From an uncultured Bacilli bacterium (GTDB lineage Bacteria > Bacillota_I > Bacilli_A > RF39 > UBA660): 64,000 nt of DNA. This document shows, one piece after another, positions 8,922-17,707 of this stretch. The stretch spans positions 62,001 to 126,000 of the forward strand of contig CAKPLP010000001.1 of NCBI GenBank assembly GCA_934167695.1, given 5' to 3'. Positions within the stretch are counted from its first letter, which is position 1. Every line of letters starts with the position of its first letter. Both the position numbers and the translations under genes were made by a program. The notes under the pieces were generated by a model. The model was given only the letters and a program-made list of their open reading frames with translations. It was not told where the DNA came from and did no database searches.

Positions 8922-8974
8922 GTAGAAAGTTAGTTCTTTTATGTAAAAACTGAACAATTTAGAAAGGAGATAAA

Positions 8975-10672
8975 ATGGAAAAACAAAAGCCTAATGGAAC
9001 AAAAGTAATTGTTTTAGGCGGTTTAGGAGAAGTCGGAAAAAATATGTATTGTATAATGCATAATGACAATATTGTAATTATTGATGCGGGTGTCAGTTTT
9101 CCAGAAAGTGAATTATTAGGAATAGATTATGTCCTACCAGATTTTACATTTTTAAAAGAAAATCAAGACAAAATAAAAGCATTATTAATAACACATGGAC
9201 ATGAAGATCATATAGGAGGTATTCCTTTTCTATTACAAAGTATTAATATACCAGCTATATATGCACCACGTCATGCTAAAGAATTAATCGCAGTTAAATT
9301 AGCAGATAAAAATATTAGATATGATAATTTATTTGCATATACAGAAGATACCAAATTAAAATTTGGAGATATTGAAGTAGAATTCTTTAGAACTACACAC
9401 TCAATACCAGATTCACATGGTATTTCTATAACAACTCCAGATGGAAGAGTTGTAACAACAGGTGACTTTAAATTCGACTTAACTCCAATAGGTCCAGTAG
9501 CCGATTTATATAAAATGGCAAAAATAGGACACGAAGGAGTAGATTTACTAATTAGTGATTCTACTAACGCCTTAAACGAAGGATTTTCAACAAGTGAATC
9601 TAAAGTAGATGATGCTTTAGGAGAGATGTTTGATACATATCCTCAAGAAAGAATAATTATTGCAACATTTGCATCTAACATATATCGTGTAAAACATATC
9701 TTTGAAACATGTTATAAACATAACAGAAAAATATGTGTATTCGGAAGAAGTATGGAAAATAATATTAAAATTTCTATAGATGGAGGATACATAGATCATA
9801 AAGAATTATTAATAAATGCAGATGAGGTAAATAATTATAAACCGGGAGAAGTTGCAATACTATGTACAGGTTCTCAAGGAGAACCATTAGCTGCACTTTC
9901 ACGTATGTCAAATGGAACTCATAAATATATTAAATTACGACCAGATGATATTGTAATATTTTCATCATCAGCAATTCCGGGAAATGCATTAAGTATTTCT
10001 AAAATAATTAATAAATTATGTTTAAATGGTGTAAAAGTATATACAAATAAAGCACTAACAGATTTACATACATCTGGACATGCCAATGAAGAAGAACTAA
10101 AATTAATGATTAGACTAATAAATCCTAAGTATTTAATGCCATTCCATGGTGATTATCGTATGTTAAAACATCATGCAGATATTGGAATTGACTGTGGTAT
10201 ACCTAAAGAAAATACTTTTGTAATAAAAAATGGAGATACTCTAAATCTTATAAATCATAAAATTACAAAAGGCGAAAGTATGCCGGGAGCTGACATATAT
10301 GTTGATGGAAACCGCATAGGAGAAATCGGTGGAGCCGTTATAAAAGATAGAAAAACAATGGCAAACGATGGAATATTGGTAGTCATTATAAATGTAGATA
10401 TGAAAAAAAGAGAATTATTAATAAGACCAAACATTACAACACGTGGATTTGTACAAGTAAATGAAAATGAAGAACTAATAAAGAAAATAGAAATATTATC
10501 AGAAAAAATCATAAAAGAACAACTAGCTAATCCACATTCTACATTTGCAATTATAAAAAATGAATTAACATCAAAGTTAATTCCATATATAAATGAATTA
10601 ACAGGAAGAAAACCAATTATCTTACCTGTAATTCTAGATATTAAAAAAGAAGCTGCTATAGAAATGAAATAG
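8975..10672 (+). CDS. rnjA: Ribonuclease J
   Basis: Metallo-beta-lactamase/beta-CASP ribonuclease with 5'-3' exonuclease and endonuclease activity, a main mRNA-decay and RNA-maturation enzyme of Bacilli. The 565-residue length is normal. Zinc-site motif HGHEDHIGG at residues 74-82, later TTHSIPDSHG and TTGDFKFD, the beta-CASP region with CTGSQGEP, then HTSGHA and PFHGDYR; the C-terminal domain follows. The start has AAAGGAG eight bases upstream. It is monocistronic, with its own promoter and a terminator overlapping its stop. Only one RNase J gene is in the window, so whether it is J1 or J2 cannot be decided. Its partner in RNA decay, RNase Y, is the next gene, convergent. Confidence 0.96.
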   Translation: MEKQKPNGTKVIVLGGLGEVGKNMYCIMHNDNIVIIDAGVSFPESELLGIDYVLPDFTFLKENQDKIKALLITHGHEDHIGGIPFLLQSINIPAIYAPRHAKELIAVKLADKNIRYDNLFAYTEDTKLKFGDIEVEFFRTTHSIPDSHGISITTPDGRVVTTGDFKFDLTPIGPVADLYKMAKIGHEGVDLLISDSTNALNEGFSTSESKVDDALGEMFDTYPQERIIIATFASNIYRVKHIFETCYKHNRKICVFGRSMENNIKISIDGGYIDHKELLINADEVNNYKPGEVAILCTGSQGEPLAALSRMSNGTHKYIKLRPDDIVIFSSSAIPGNALSISKIINKLCLNGVKVYTNKALTDLHTSGHANEEELKLMIRLINPKYLMPFHGDYRMLKHHADIGIDCGIPKENTFVIKNGDTLNLINHKITKGESMPGADIYVDGNRIGEIGGAVIKDRKTMANDGILVVIINVDMKKRELLIRPNITTRGFVQVNENEELIKKIEILSEKIIKEQLANPHSTFAIIKNELTSKLIPYINELTGRKPIILPVILDIKKEAAIEMK

Positions 10673-10681
10673 CAGTTTTTT
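10653..10681 (+). terminator. Terminator of rnjA
   Basis: CTGCTAT, loop, ATAGCAG followed by six T; the hairpin contains the stop codon. Confidence 0.7.
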
Positions 10682-10697
10682 ATTGCAAAAAAAGAAA

Positions 10698-12251
10698 CTA
10701 TTTAGCTTCTTCTGTAGCTCTAGTTTCTCTTACAACAGTAATTTTAATTGTACCCGGATACTTCATAGTTGACTCAATCTTTTCTTTAACATCATGTGCT
10801 ATTTTATGAGCCATTAAATCATCAACCTGTTCTGGTTTTACTACAACTCTAAGTTCACGACCAGCTTGAAGCGCATAAGTTTTTTCAACTCCATCTATTG
10901 TATTACCTACATCTTCAAGTTGAGATAATCTTTGAATATAATTCTCTAATGAATCATTTCTAGCCCCCGGTCTAGATGCACTTAGACTGTCTGCTATTGC
11001 AACAATATTGGCAATAACACTATTTGCAGCGCAATCACCATGGTGAGATGCAATAGTATTAATAACTATTTCATCTTCATGGAATTTCTTAGCAATATTA
11101 ACACCCAATTCAACATGACTACCTTCTATATCATGATCGATTGCTTTACCAATATCATGTAATAATCCTGCTCTTTTTGCAAGAGATACATCCTCACCAA
11201 GTTCACTAGCAAGTACACCAGAAAGTTGTGCAACCTCCATAGAATGTTGTAAAGCATTTTGACCATAACTTGTTCTAAAATGTAATTTACCAATAATTTC
11301 AATTAAGCTAGAATCCATTTTAGTTATACCAAGCTCAAATAAAGCATCATTACCATAATCAACAATTTTCTGCTTCATTTCCTTACTAACCTTATCGTAA
11401 ATTTCCTCTATCCTAGTTGGATGAATTCTTCCATCTTTAATCAATGTTTCAAGAGTTAGTCTTGCAAGTTCCCTTCTTAAAGGATCAAAACTAGATACAA
11501 CAACAGCTTCAGGGGTATCATCAATAATCAAATCAACTCCACAAACAGCCTCAATAGTTCTAATATTTCTACCTTCTCTACCAATAATTCGACCCTTCAT
11601 ATCATCATTTGGAAGATCAACTACAGTAACAGTCTGATCACTGGCAATATCTGCTGCATATCTCTGCATAGAAGTTACAATAATCTCTTTAGCTTTTTTA
11701 TCAGCAGTTAATTTTGCTTCCTCTTCCTGTTCTTTTATATATTGTGTAACCTCTTTAGTCATATTTTTCTTCACTTCACTCATTAACATATCCTGAGCAT
11801 TTTCCTTAGTCATTTCTGCAATTTTTTGAAGTAAATCTAACTGTTCATTTTTAATCTCATCCACTTTACTTTTCTCTATTTGAATTTCATTAGCTCTATC
11901 ATTTAATTTTTCTTCTTTTTCATCAAGAACAGATTCCCTTTTTTGATAAAGTTCATCTCTTTTATCCATACTAGCTTCTCTTTGTAAAATTCTATCTTCA
12001 CTATTTTTTAAATCTTCTTTTTTCTCTTTTATTTCATTTAAAGCAACAGTTCTAATCTGTTCTAATTCCTTTTTTTGTTCTGCAAGAGCCTCTTTTTTCA
12101 AAATTTCTGCCTTTTCTTTTGCATCTTCTAAAAGTCGTTTAGCATTCATCATGGCTCTTTTTCTTTTCAAGTGTTCAAACAAAGTTGTTATTAAAAAACC
12201 AACAACTAATCCAATTACTAAAAGTAAAATGGAGAATACCATATTATTCAT
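10698..12251 (-). CDS. rny: Ribonuclease Y
   Basis: Membrane-anchored endoribonuclease that starts mRNA turnover. From the ATG at 12251 (GGAGG five to six bases upstream) it has 517 residues: an N-terminal membrane helix, a long coiled coil to about residue 190, a KH domain with IIGREGRNIR, and an HD domain with LLHDIGKAID. An upstream ATG at 12263 is in frame but has no ribosome binding site. Length and domain order are standard for the family. It follows murE on the same strand with about 90 bases between, and recA lies beyond murE, like the recA-rny neighbourhood of Bacillus. Confidence 0.96.
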   Translation of the reverse strand: MNNMVFSILLLVIGLVVGFLITTLFEHLKRKRAMMNAKRLLEDAKEKAEILKKEALAEQKKELEQIRTVALNEIKEKKEDLKNSEDRILQREASMDKRDELYQKRESVLDEKEEKLNDRANEIQIEKSKVDEIKNEQLDLLQKIAEMTKENAQDMLMSEVKKNMTKEVTQYIKEQEEEAKLTADKKAKEIIVTSMQRYAADIASDQTVTVVDLPNDDMKGRIIGREGRNIRTIEAVCGVDLIIDDTPEAVVVSSFDPLRRELARLTLETLIKDGRIHPTRIEEIYDKVSKEMKQKIVDYGNDALFELGITKMDSSLIEIIGKLHFRTSYGQNALQHSMEVAQLSGVLASELGEDVSLAKRAGLLHDIGKAIDHDIEGSHVELGVNIAKKFHEDEIVINTIASHHGDCAANSVIANIVAIADSLSASRPGARNDSLENYIQRLSQLEDVGNTIDGVEKTYALQAGRELRVVVKPEQVDDLMAHKIAHDVKEKIESTMKYPGTIKITVVRETRATEEAK

Positions 12252-12354
12252 TAACTCCTCCATTTCTAGAATCTATATTTAAATCATTATTTAAATCATC
12301 ATCTAATTTTATTGTAAGAGGGTTTTAACTACTTGTCAAGTTAGGATTAAAAAA

Positions 12355-13764
12355 TTAACTATCAATAAAGTAACTTTTTATAACATCATAATCACAATAT
12401 GGTATTTTTTCATCACCAACTGCCATATAATTATCTCTTCCCTTTCCTATTATTAAAACCAAATAATCATCCTTAGCAAGCGATAATGCTTTTTCTATAG
12501 CAAAACTTCTATCAATAACTCGTTCATAATTATTTAAATTAGTAGTAGATGTAAGTTGATCTATAATTTTATTAACATCTTCATTACGAGGATCATCCAT
12601 AGTAAAAATAACATAATCAACATTTTTTAAAAGCATTTCACCTATTTTTGATCTTTTTTCAACCTCTCTACCCCCTGCTGCTCCAGTTACTACAATTATT
12701 TTGCTATAATTAAAATTCTTTAAGTTCATAATAATGTTATAGATACCATTATATGTATGAGCATAATCTAAAATTATTGTGTAATTTTGTCCAAAATCAA
12801 TAAATTCTCCTCTACCACTTACACTATCAATATCACTAATTTTCTTAATAATTGATTTTGACTGAATTCCATATAAATATGCAATAGTAAATGCAAGAGT
12901 TATATTATATATATTATAAACACCAAATAATTTACTATTTATGATATAAGTACTATCTTTATGTATTATCATAAAATTAGTACTATTTTTTTGACAATTA
13001 ATTTTACATATTTTAAAATCAGCATTATCACTTTTTCCATATGAATATACATTATATTTACAACATTTTTTGACATTTAAATAATTACTATCATCAATAT
13101 TTAGAATTGAAATACCATTTTCTCTAACAAGAGAAAACAACTTTTTCTTTGATGAAATATAGTTTTCCAAAGTTTTATGAACATTTAAATGATCTTCTGT
13201 TATATTAGTAAAACATACAATATCAAATTTAAAATTATCAACACGTCCATGCAAAAGTGCTTCACTTGACACTTCCATGACAACAGTTTTACATCCAAGC
13301 TCTTTTAACTTTACAAGATAATCATACATATCACATATTTCTGGTGTTGTGTTATTACTATTCCAACTTTTTCCACGATAAGTAACTCCATTAGTTCCTA
13401 TATAACAACAGTCTAAAATATTTGCAGTAATTGTCGCTGTAGTAGTTTTTCCATCAGTACCAGTTATTCCAATAAACTTAAAATCATTTTCAATATGATC
13501 ATAAAAATTTGAAAGTAAATTAAATAAAGTTTTATTTATATCGTCAACTTTTATATAAATTGAATTTATATTAACATTATCATCCTCGCCAATAACTGCT
13601 ATAGCTCCTTTTTCTATAGCATCATTTATGTATAAACTATGATCTACATTATAACCTTTAACTGCAACAAATAAATCACCTTTTTGAACTTTGCGAGAAT
13701 CAGTTTTTATTCCTGAAATAGGAACACTATAAACACAATCTATTAATTCACATAACCTCTTCAT
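12355..13764 (-). CDS. murE: UDP-MurNAc-tripeptide synthetase MurE
   Basis: Cytoplasmic Mur ligase that adds the third amino acid to UDP-MurNAc-dipeptide. From ATG 13764 it has 469 residues: N domain with GIKTDSRKV and GDLFVAVKG, central ATP domain with GTDGKTTT near residue 102, NNTTPE, NITEDHLNVH, and C domain with LDYAHT and MDDPRNED. That last motif is DNPR in meso-DAP enzymes; DDPR is found, as I recall, in Thermotoga MurE, which uses lysine. So the substrate is open: meso-DAP or lysine. The upstream in-frame ORF extension overlaps recA and is rejected because the conserved N domain begins here. The start has no clear ribosome binding site and follows the recA terminator by about 20 bases. 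Confidence 0.92.
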   Translation of the reverse strand: MKRLCELIDCVYSVPISGIKTDSRKVQKGDLFVAVKGYNVDHSLYINDAIEKGAIAVIGEDDNVNINSIYIKVDDINKTLFNLLSNFYDHIENDFKFIGITGTDGKTTTATITANILDCCYIGTNGVTYRGKSWNSNNTTPEICDMYDYLVKLKELGCKTVVMEVSSEALLHGRVDNFKFDIVCFTNITEDHLNVHKTLENYISSKKKLFSLVRENGISILNIDDSNYLNVKKCCKYNVYSYGKSDNADFKICKINCQKNSTNFMIIHKDSTYIINSKLFGVYNIYNITLAFTIAYLYGIQSKSIIKKISDIDSVSGRGEFIDFGQNYTIILDYAHTYNGIYNIIMNLKNFNYSKIIVVTGAAGGREVEKRSKIGEMLLKNVDYVIFTMDDPRNEDVNKIIDQLTSTTNLNNYERVIDRSFAIEKALSLAKDDYLVLIIGKGRDNYMAVGDEKIPYCDYDVIKSYFIDS

Positions 13765-13784
13765 ATAATAATTTATGAAAACAA

Positions 13785-13817
13785 TAAAAAAAAGGAAACA
13801 CTTATTTACCAGTTCCC
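13785..13817 (-). terminator. Terminator overlapping the end of recA
   Basis: Minus strand: GGGAAC, loop containing the recA stop codon, GTTTCC followed by eight T. murE begins about 20 bases beyond. Confidence 0.65.
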
Positions 13818-14833
13818 TTTTTTGGCTCATCTAAACTTATTTGATAATATTCTCTAACCTTTTTCTCAATTTCATTTTTTAAATCAGGATTATCCTTTAA
13901 AAGTAATTTAACATTTTCTTTTCCTTGTCCCAATTTTTCACCTTGATATGAATACCAAGCACCAGTTTTTTCAACAATTCCAGCTTCTACTCCAAGGTCA
14001 ATAACTTCTCCTTCTTTACTAACACCTTCACCATACATAATATCAACAACAGCAGTTTTAAAAGGAGGAGCAACCTTGTTTTTAACAACTTTAATATTTG
14101 TTTTATTACCTACTACCCCATCACCCATTTTTAATTGTTCACTACGTCTAACTTCAAGTCTAATAGTAGAATAAAATTTTAAAGCTCTACCACCCGGAGT
14201 TGTTTCTGGATTACCAAACATAACTCCAACCTTTTCACGTAATTGATTAATAAAAATTGCTATTGTATTAGTTTTACTAATCGTACCTGATAATTTTCTT
14301 AATGCTTGACTCATCAATCTTGCTTGAAGACCTACATGAGAATCTCCCATTTCTCCATCAATTTCAGCTTGAGGAACAAGTGCTGCTACTGAGTCTATGA
14401 CAACAATACTAATAGCCTGACTTTTAACTAAAGCATCGCATATCTCCAAAGCTTGTTCACCAGTATCTGGTTGACTAAGAAGCAATTCATTAATATTGAC
14501 ACCCAACTTTTGTGCATACACAGGATCAAGAGCATGCTCTGCATCAATAAAAGCTGCACGACCACCTGATTTTTGAACAGATGCAATAGCTTGTAAAGCA
14601 AAAGTTGTTTTACCACTTGATTCAGGTCCATAAATTTCAATAATTCGACCACGTGGATAACCACCAACACCTAAAGCAATATCAAGAGATAAACATCCAC
14701 TTGAAACAACATCAACCTTCATGTGTTTATTTTCTCCTAACTTCATAATTGAACCTTTTCCAAATTGTTTTTCAATATCCATTAATACTTGTTCTAGAGC
14801 TTTATCTTTATCATTAATTTCTGTTTTTTTCAT
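13802..14833 (-). CDS. recA: Recombinase RecA
   Basis: DNA strand-exchange protein and co-protease for LexA. 343 residues, a normal length. Walker A GPESSGKTT at 69-77, DAEHALD, VIDSVAAL (Walker B), the L2-region GVMFGNPETTPGG, and a short lysine-rich C terminus. ATG 14833 has TAGGAGG six to seven bases upstream. A promoter and a near-consensus LexA box precede it, so it is probably SOS-inducible. In Bacillus cinA lies between pgsA and recA; here cinA is absent and a terminator separates pgsA from recA. Confidence 0.98.
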   Translation of the reverse strand: MKKTEINDKDKALEQVLMDIEKQFGKGSIMKLGENKHMKVDVVSSGCLSLDIALGVGGYPRGRIIEIYGPESSGKTTFALQAIASVQKSGGRAAFIDAEHALDPVYAQKLGVNINELLLSQPDTGEQALEICDALVKSQAISIVVIDSVAALVPQAEIDGEMGDSHVGLQARLMSQALRKLSGTISKTNTIAIFINQLREKVGVMFGNPETTPGGRALKFYSTIRLEVRRSEQLKMGDGVVGNKTNIKVVKNKVAPPFKTAVVDIMYGEGVSKEGEVIDLGVEAGIVEKTGAWYSYQGEKLGQGKENVKLLLKDNPDLKNEIEKKVREYYQISLDEPKKGTGK

Positions 14834-14863
14834 ATTATCCTCCTACAAACTCCTTACAAAATC

Positions 14864-14892
14864 ATTGTAACTTACTATTTTAAAAAACGCAA
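14864..14892 (-). promoter_or_regulatory. recA promoter
   Basis: Minus strand TTGCGT, 17 bases, TACAAT, placed about 31 bases before the start codon. Confidence 0.6.
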
Positions 14893-14900
14893 GACTTTTT

Positions 14901-14914
14901 CGAACATATTTTCG
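14901..14914. promoter_or_regulatory. LexA (SOS) box upstream of recA
   Basis: Minus strand CGAAAATATGTTCG matches the Gram-positive LexA/DinR consensus CGAACRNRYGTTYG at 13 of 14 positions. It ends nine bases upstream of the -35 element of recA. Placement at recA supports a real operator. Confidence 0.75.
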
Positions 14915-14954
14915 TCAAAAAACTTTTTTGTCTATTTTTTTATTATCAAAACAA

Positions 14955-14988
14955 CAAAAAAAATAGTTAAATCTAAAAATTTAACTAT
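14955..14988 (-). terminator. Terminator downstream of pgsA
   Basis: Minus strand ATAGTTAAAT, loop, ATTTAACTAT then eight T. It ends the gpsB-rnpB-rodZ-pgsA run. Confidence 0.8.
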
Positions 14989-15002
14989 TATAACCGCTCA
15001 AA

Positions 15003-15608
15003 TTATAAAATTTTCTCTTCCTGTTCAAAAAACAAATTCTTATTCATTCTGTAATACTGTATACCAGAAACAATAGACATTACAGCTCCAAATAACAATA
15101 AGAAATCAGCAACATCTATACCCAAAAGTTCAAATGGCATATTGTAAAAAAATGCAAGTACAATACCTATCATTAAAGATGCTGTTTTTAACTTACCACT
15201 CTTTATTGCCGCAACAACAACGCCTTTACTAGCAGCCTGCATTTTAATAGCATCTACAAAAATATCACGTAAAACTATTACAACAGGAACCAAAATATTA
15301 ATAAAACCATGACATGCTAATATTATTAAAACTGAATCAACTAATATTTTATCAGCTATAGCATCAAGCATTTTACCAAGATCAGTAACTTGATTATTTT
15401 TACGAGCTAAATACCCATCAATAAAATCAGTCAAACTAGCAATTATAAACAAAATACCAGCAATAACATATTGACTTTTAATTATAATTCCATTAACTGT
15501 AAATTGGAAAAAATTAATTCCAACAGAGTAAAAAGGAAAAATCAAAAGTAAAATAATAACAAATGTTAATAATATCCTAAAAACAGTTAATTTAGTAGGT
15601 AAATTCAT
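15003..15608 (-). CDS. pgsA: CDP-diacylglycerol-glycerol-3-phosphate 3-phosphatidyltransferase
   Basis: Integral membrane enzyme making phosphatidylglycerol phosphate, the first committed step to phosphatidylglycerol. 201 residues from ATG 15608 (GGAGG seven bases upstream). The CDP-alcohol phosphatidyltransferase motif D-G-x2-A-R-x8-G-x3-D-x3-D is present as DGYLARKNNQVTDLGKMLDAIAD, shown here only to name its spacing: DGYLAR, then LGKMLD, then AIAD. Several hydrophobic helices flank it. The start lies inside the 3' end of the RodZ-like gene, so the two are translationally coupled, as in the ymfM-pgsA pair of Bacillus. Confidence 0.93.
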   Translation of the reverse strand: MNLPTKLTVFRILLTFVIILLLIFPFYSVGINFFQFTVNGIIIKSQYVIAGILFIIASLTDFIDGYLARKNNQVTDLGKMLDAIADKILVDSVLIILACHGFINILVPVVIVLRDIFVDAIKMQAASKGVVVAAIKSGKLKTASLMIGIVLAFFYNMPFELLGIDVADFLLLFGAVMSIVSGIQYYRMNKNLFFEQEEKIL

Positions 15609-16092
15609 AATATTCCTCCAAAGAACCACTAAGTTCAGAGTTTCTGATTGGTTCTTTATTAATATTTTTAATTATTATTAATGAAATAGATATAACTATT
15701 AAAATAGTGCCAATCCAAATTAAAATTGGCCAAATATCAATTTTTCTCTTATGAAAAGTAGTATATGGCGATCTTATTTTATTTTTTTCTTCTTTTTCTT
15801 TTTGTATAGCCTTTTTTTGAGCTTCTTTAATATCAGAAATAGAAATTTTAGAAGTTTTTTCAAATAAAAAATCATTAAAAGTATCAATAACTAAATTAGA
15901 ATCAAGTCCTAAGTATTTAGCATATATACTTACATATTCTTTTAGTTTATAAATATCTTTAAACGCCCTTGTATTGCCACTTTCTATATTTTCAAGTTGT
16001 GTTACAGAAAGTTCCATATCATCTGCTGCTTCTTCTAAACTAACACCATTACTAATCCTAGTTCTTTTCAAATAACTGCCCAAATCTTTCAA
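15592..16092 (-). CDS. rodZ: RodZ/YmfM-like helix-turn-helix membrane protein with very short ectodomain
   Basis: 166 residues. N-terminal Xre-type helix-turn-helix of the RodZ kind (LGSYLKRTR, VSLEEAADDMELS, QLENIESGN), a charged linker, one membrane helix near residues 120-142 and only about 24 residues outside. RodZ couples MreB to the cell-wall elongation machinery; full-length forms carry an external DUF4115-type domain, missing here. Start chosen as TTG 16092, with AGAGGTG eight bases upstream; the reading frame extends further upstream into rnpB, which is excluded. Neighbours rnpB upstream and pgsA downstream; position before pgsA matches ymfM of Bacillus. Confidence 0.75.
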   Translation of the reverse strand: MKDLGSYLKRTRISNGVSLEEAADDMELSVTQLENIESGNTRAFKDIYKLKEYVSIYAKYLGLDSNLVIDTFNDFLFEKTSKISISDIKEAQKKAIQKEKEEKNKIRSPYTTFHKRKIDIWPILIWIGTILIVISISLIIIKNINKEPIRNSELSGSLEEYYEFTY

Positions 16093-16112
16093 AATATAAC
16101 ACCTCTTTATAA

Positions 16113-16473
16113 ACAAATAATATTTAATAAGCCATGTTCTGTACCTTAAAAGGTGACAAACATTTATCTACTGATTTCTCAGTCCCTAACATTGGTTCTT
16201 AATTTCCTAGTTAAAGCTCCCCTACCATAATTTGGGTTTCTCACTCGTGGAGTTTACCGCGTTTCACTTCTTAATTTCTTAAGAATTCGTCACTGTGGCA
16301 CTTTATAGGTAACAATCATATCATTGACTTAGATTATCACCTAGTCGTTAGAATTATCTACCTTAGGTTATTTTTTTCCTAAGCACGAACACTACAAACA
16401 TCACAGTTTGTGTGAGCATGGACTTTCCTCAATACTCTTTAAGAGTACCGCGTTTGTCTAAAATATTATTTAT
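16113..16473 (-). ncRNA. rnpB: RNase P RNA (type B-like)
   Basis: The catalytic RNA of RNase P, which trims tRNA 5' ends. On the minus strand conserved blocks are readable: GAGGAAAGTCCATGCTC, GTAGTGTTCGTG, AGTGCCACAGTGACGAA, GAAACGCGGTAAAC, GAGAAACCCAAAT, GGTAGGGGAGC and the terminal ACATGGCTTA. The overall resemblance is to the Bacillus type B RNA. P1 is an exact 11-bp helix between AAATAATATTT (16461-16471) and AAATATTATTT (16115-16125), which fixes the ends to within a few bases. The 5' strand of P1 overlaps the gpsB stop codon, and the 3' end lies about 20 bases before the RodZ-like start. No terminator separates it from the RodZ-like gene. This accounts for the stretch lacking a coding gene. 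Confidence 0.95.
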
Positions 16474-16831
16474 TATCTTCACTACTATCGGCACTATTAT
16501 TATTGCCTTTGCATTCATTATAAACCATCTTTTCAAGATTAGAAAGTCTTCTCATAATATCAACATTAGTAATTTCAGGAGCCTCATTATTCTTAACAAT
16601 TTCAACATTCATTTTAGCATTCCTAAGTTCCTGTTTAAGACTCATTATTTCGGCTAAAAGATCAGTCTTCTCCTGTTCTAAACTACTAATAATATTAAAA
16701 AATTGTTCATAATCCCCAATAATAATATCAAGAAACTGGTCAACTTCTTTTAAACGATAACCTCGTGTATCTATTTTAAACTCTTTTTCCAAAATTTCTT
16801 GTGGCGTAAGTGCAATTTTATTTTGATACAT
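16466..16831 (-). CDS. gpsB: Cell division/peptidoglycan coordinator GpsB (DivIVA family)
   Basis: 121 residues from ATG 16831 (GGTGAAG upstream). The N-terminal DivIVA-type membrane-binding region (LTPQEILEKEFKI, GYRLKEVDQFLD) is followed by a coiled coil and a linker, then a C-terminal region SNLEKMVYNE typical of the GpsB hexamerisation end. GpsB links penicillin-binding proteins to the divisome in Bacilli. It lies directly upstream of rnpB, as in Bacillus, and its final codons overlap the first helix of that RNA. Divergent recU-ponA is next door, so a PBP1 partner is encoded nearby. Confidence 0.9.
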   Translation of the reverse strand: MYQNKIALTPQEILEKEFKIDTRGYRLKEVDQFLDIIIGDYEQFFNIISSLEQEKTDLLAEIMSLKQELRNAKMNVEIVKNNEAPEITNVDIMRRLSNLEKMVYNECKGNNNSADSSEDNK

Positions 16832-16884
16832 ATTCTTCACCAATCCCTTTACGATATCTATTATCTCAAAAAGTAATATCTTTG

Positions 16885-16986
16885 TCAATTATTAGCATTT
16901 CTAATTGTAGTAATTCTTTTTTCCAATTTAATATACTTTACATTTTCTATCATTTTATTAATTTTAAAAATTATTTCTTCACTCAT
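16885..16986 (-). CDS. Small ORF upstream of gpsB
   Basis: A 33-codon frame starting ATG 16986 with GGTGA six bases upstream, ending at TGA 16885, about 54 bases before gpsB. The product begins MSEEIIFKINKMI and is charged and helical, with no recognised family. The good ribosome binding site and position in line with gpsB support translation, but the short length leaves doubt. It could also be a leader peptide. Confidence 0.4.
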   Translation of the reverse strand: MSEEIIFKINKMIENVKYIKLEKRITTIRNANN

Positions 16987-17133
16987 ATTATTCACCATTA
17001 TCATTATAATACTTAAACATAAAAAAAACAGAAATTCGACATACTTAGATAATCTTTTTACAATATAAAATAAATTAACAAAAACAGATGCAAAAATATA
17101 TTATTTATAGTATAATATAGGATAGGTGATGAG

Positions 17134-17706
17134 ATGAATTATCCAAATGGTTTAAAGAAAAAAGAAACCTCTTCTAGTATAAATAAAAATTATATAAATT
17201 ATGCCAATAGAGGTATGAATTTAGAAGAAGATTTAAACTTAACAAACGAATATTATAGGAAAATAGATAAAGCTTATATTTATAAAAAACCTACTCCAAT
17301 AAAAATTGTAAAGGTGGACTATCAAAAAAACAAAATAACTGAAGGATACTTTGATACCCCTTCAACTACAGATTATAATGGATTATATAAAGGAAAATAT
17401 ATTGACTTTGAAGCAAAAGAAACTACATCATTAACATCATTTCCATTAAGTAATATTCACAAACATCAAATAAAGCATCTAGAAAACATTGATAAACATC
17501 ATGGTACCGCCTTTCTAATAGTAAGGTTTACTAAACGAAATGAAACCTATCTATTATTACAAAAAGACTTTAAAAGTTATATAGAATTAAATAAAAGAAA
17601 ATCAATTTCTATAAACTACTTTAAAGAGAAAGGTTATCTTATTAAAGAAAAATATACACCTAGAATAGATTATCTAGAAGTATTAGATAAAATAGGAGGA
17701 ATATAA
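17134..17706 (+). CDS. recU: Holliday junction resolvase RecU
   Basis: Endonuclease that resolves four-way junctions in Firmicutes recombination. 190 residues, near the family norm. N-terminal YPNGLKK, ANRGMNLEEDLN, then the PD-(D/E)XK core: DYNGLYKGKYIDFEAKET contains the catalytic acids and lysine, followed by FPLSNIHKHQ. ATG 17134 follows GATAGGTGATGAG. A TATAAT sits about 20 bases upstream. It overlaps nothing and is followed after one base by ponA, the classical Bacillus recU-ponA (prfA-ponA) pair. Confidence 0.95.
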   Translation: MNYPNGLKKKETSSSINKNYINYANRGMNLEEDLNLTNEYYRKIDKAYIYKKPTPIKIVKVDYQKNKITEGYFDTPSTTDYNGLYKGKYIDFEAKETTSLTSFPLSNIHKHQIKHLENIDKHHGTAFLIVRFTKRNETYLLLQKDFKSYIELNKRKSISINYFKEKGYLIKEKYTPRIDYLEVLDKIGGI

Positions 17707-17707
17707 A

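Noticed and set aside
13765..13830. Upstream start of murE overlapping recA
   Set aside because: The added 22 residues overlap the recA end and its terminator and are not part of the MurE fold.
16810..17016. Plus-strand ORFs over gpsB and rnpB
   Set aside because: They are shadows of the minus-strand gpsB gene and structural RNA.
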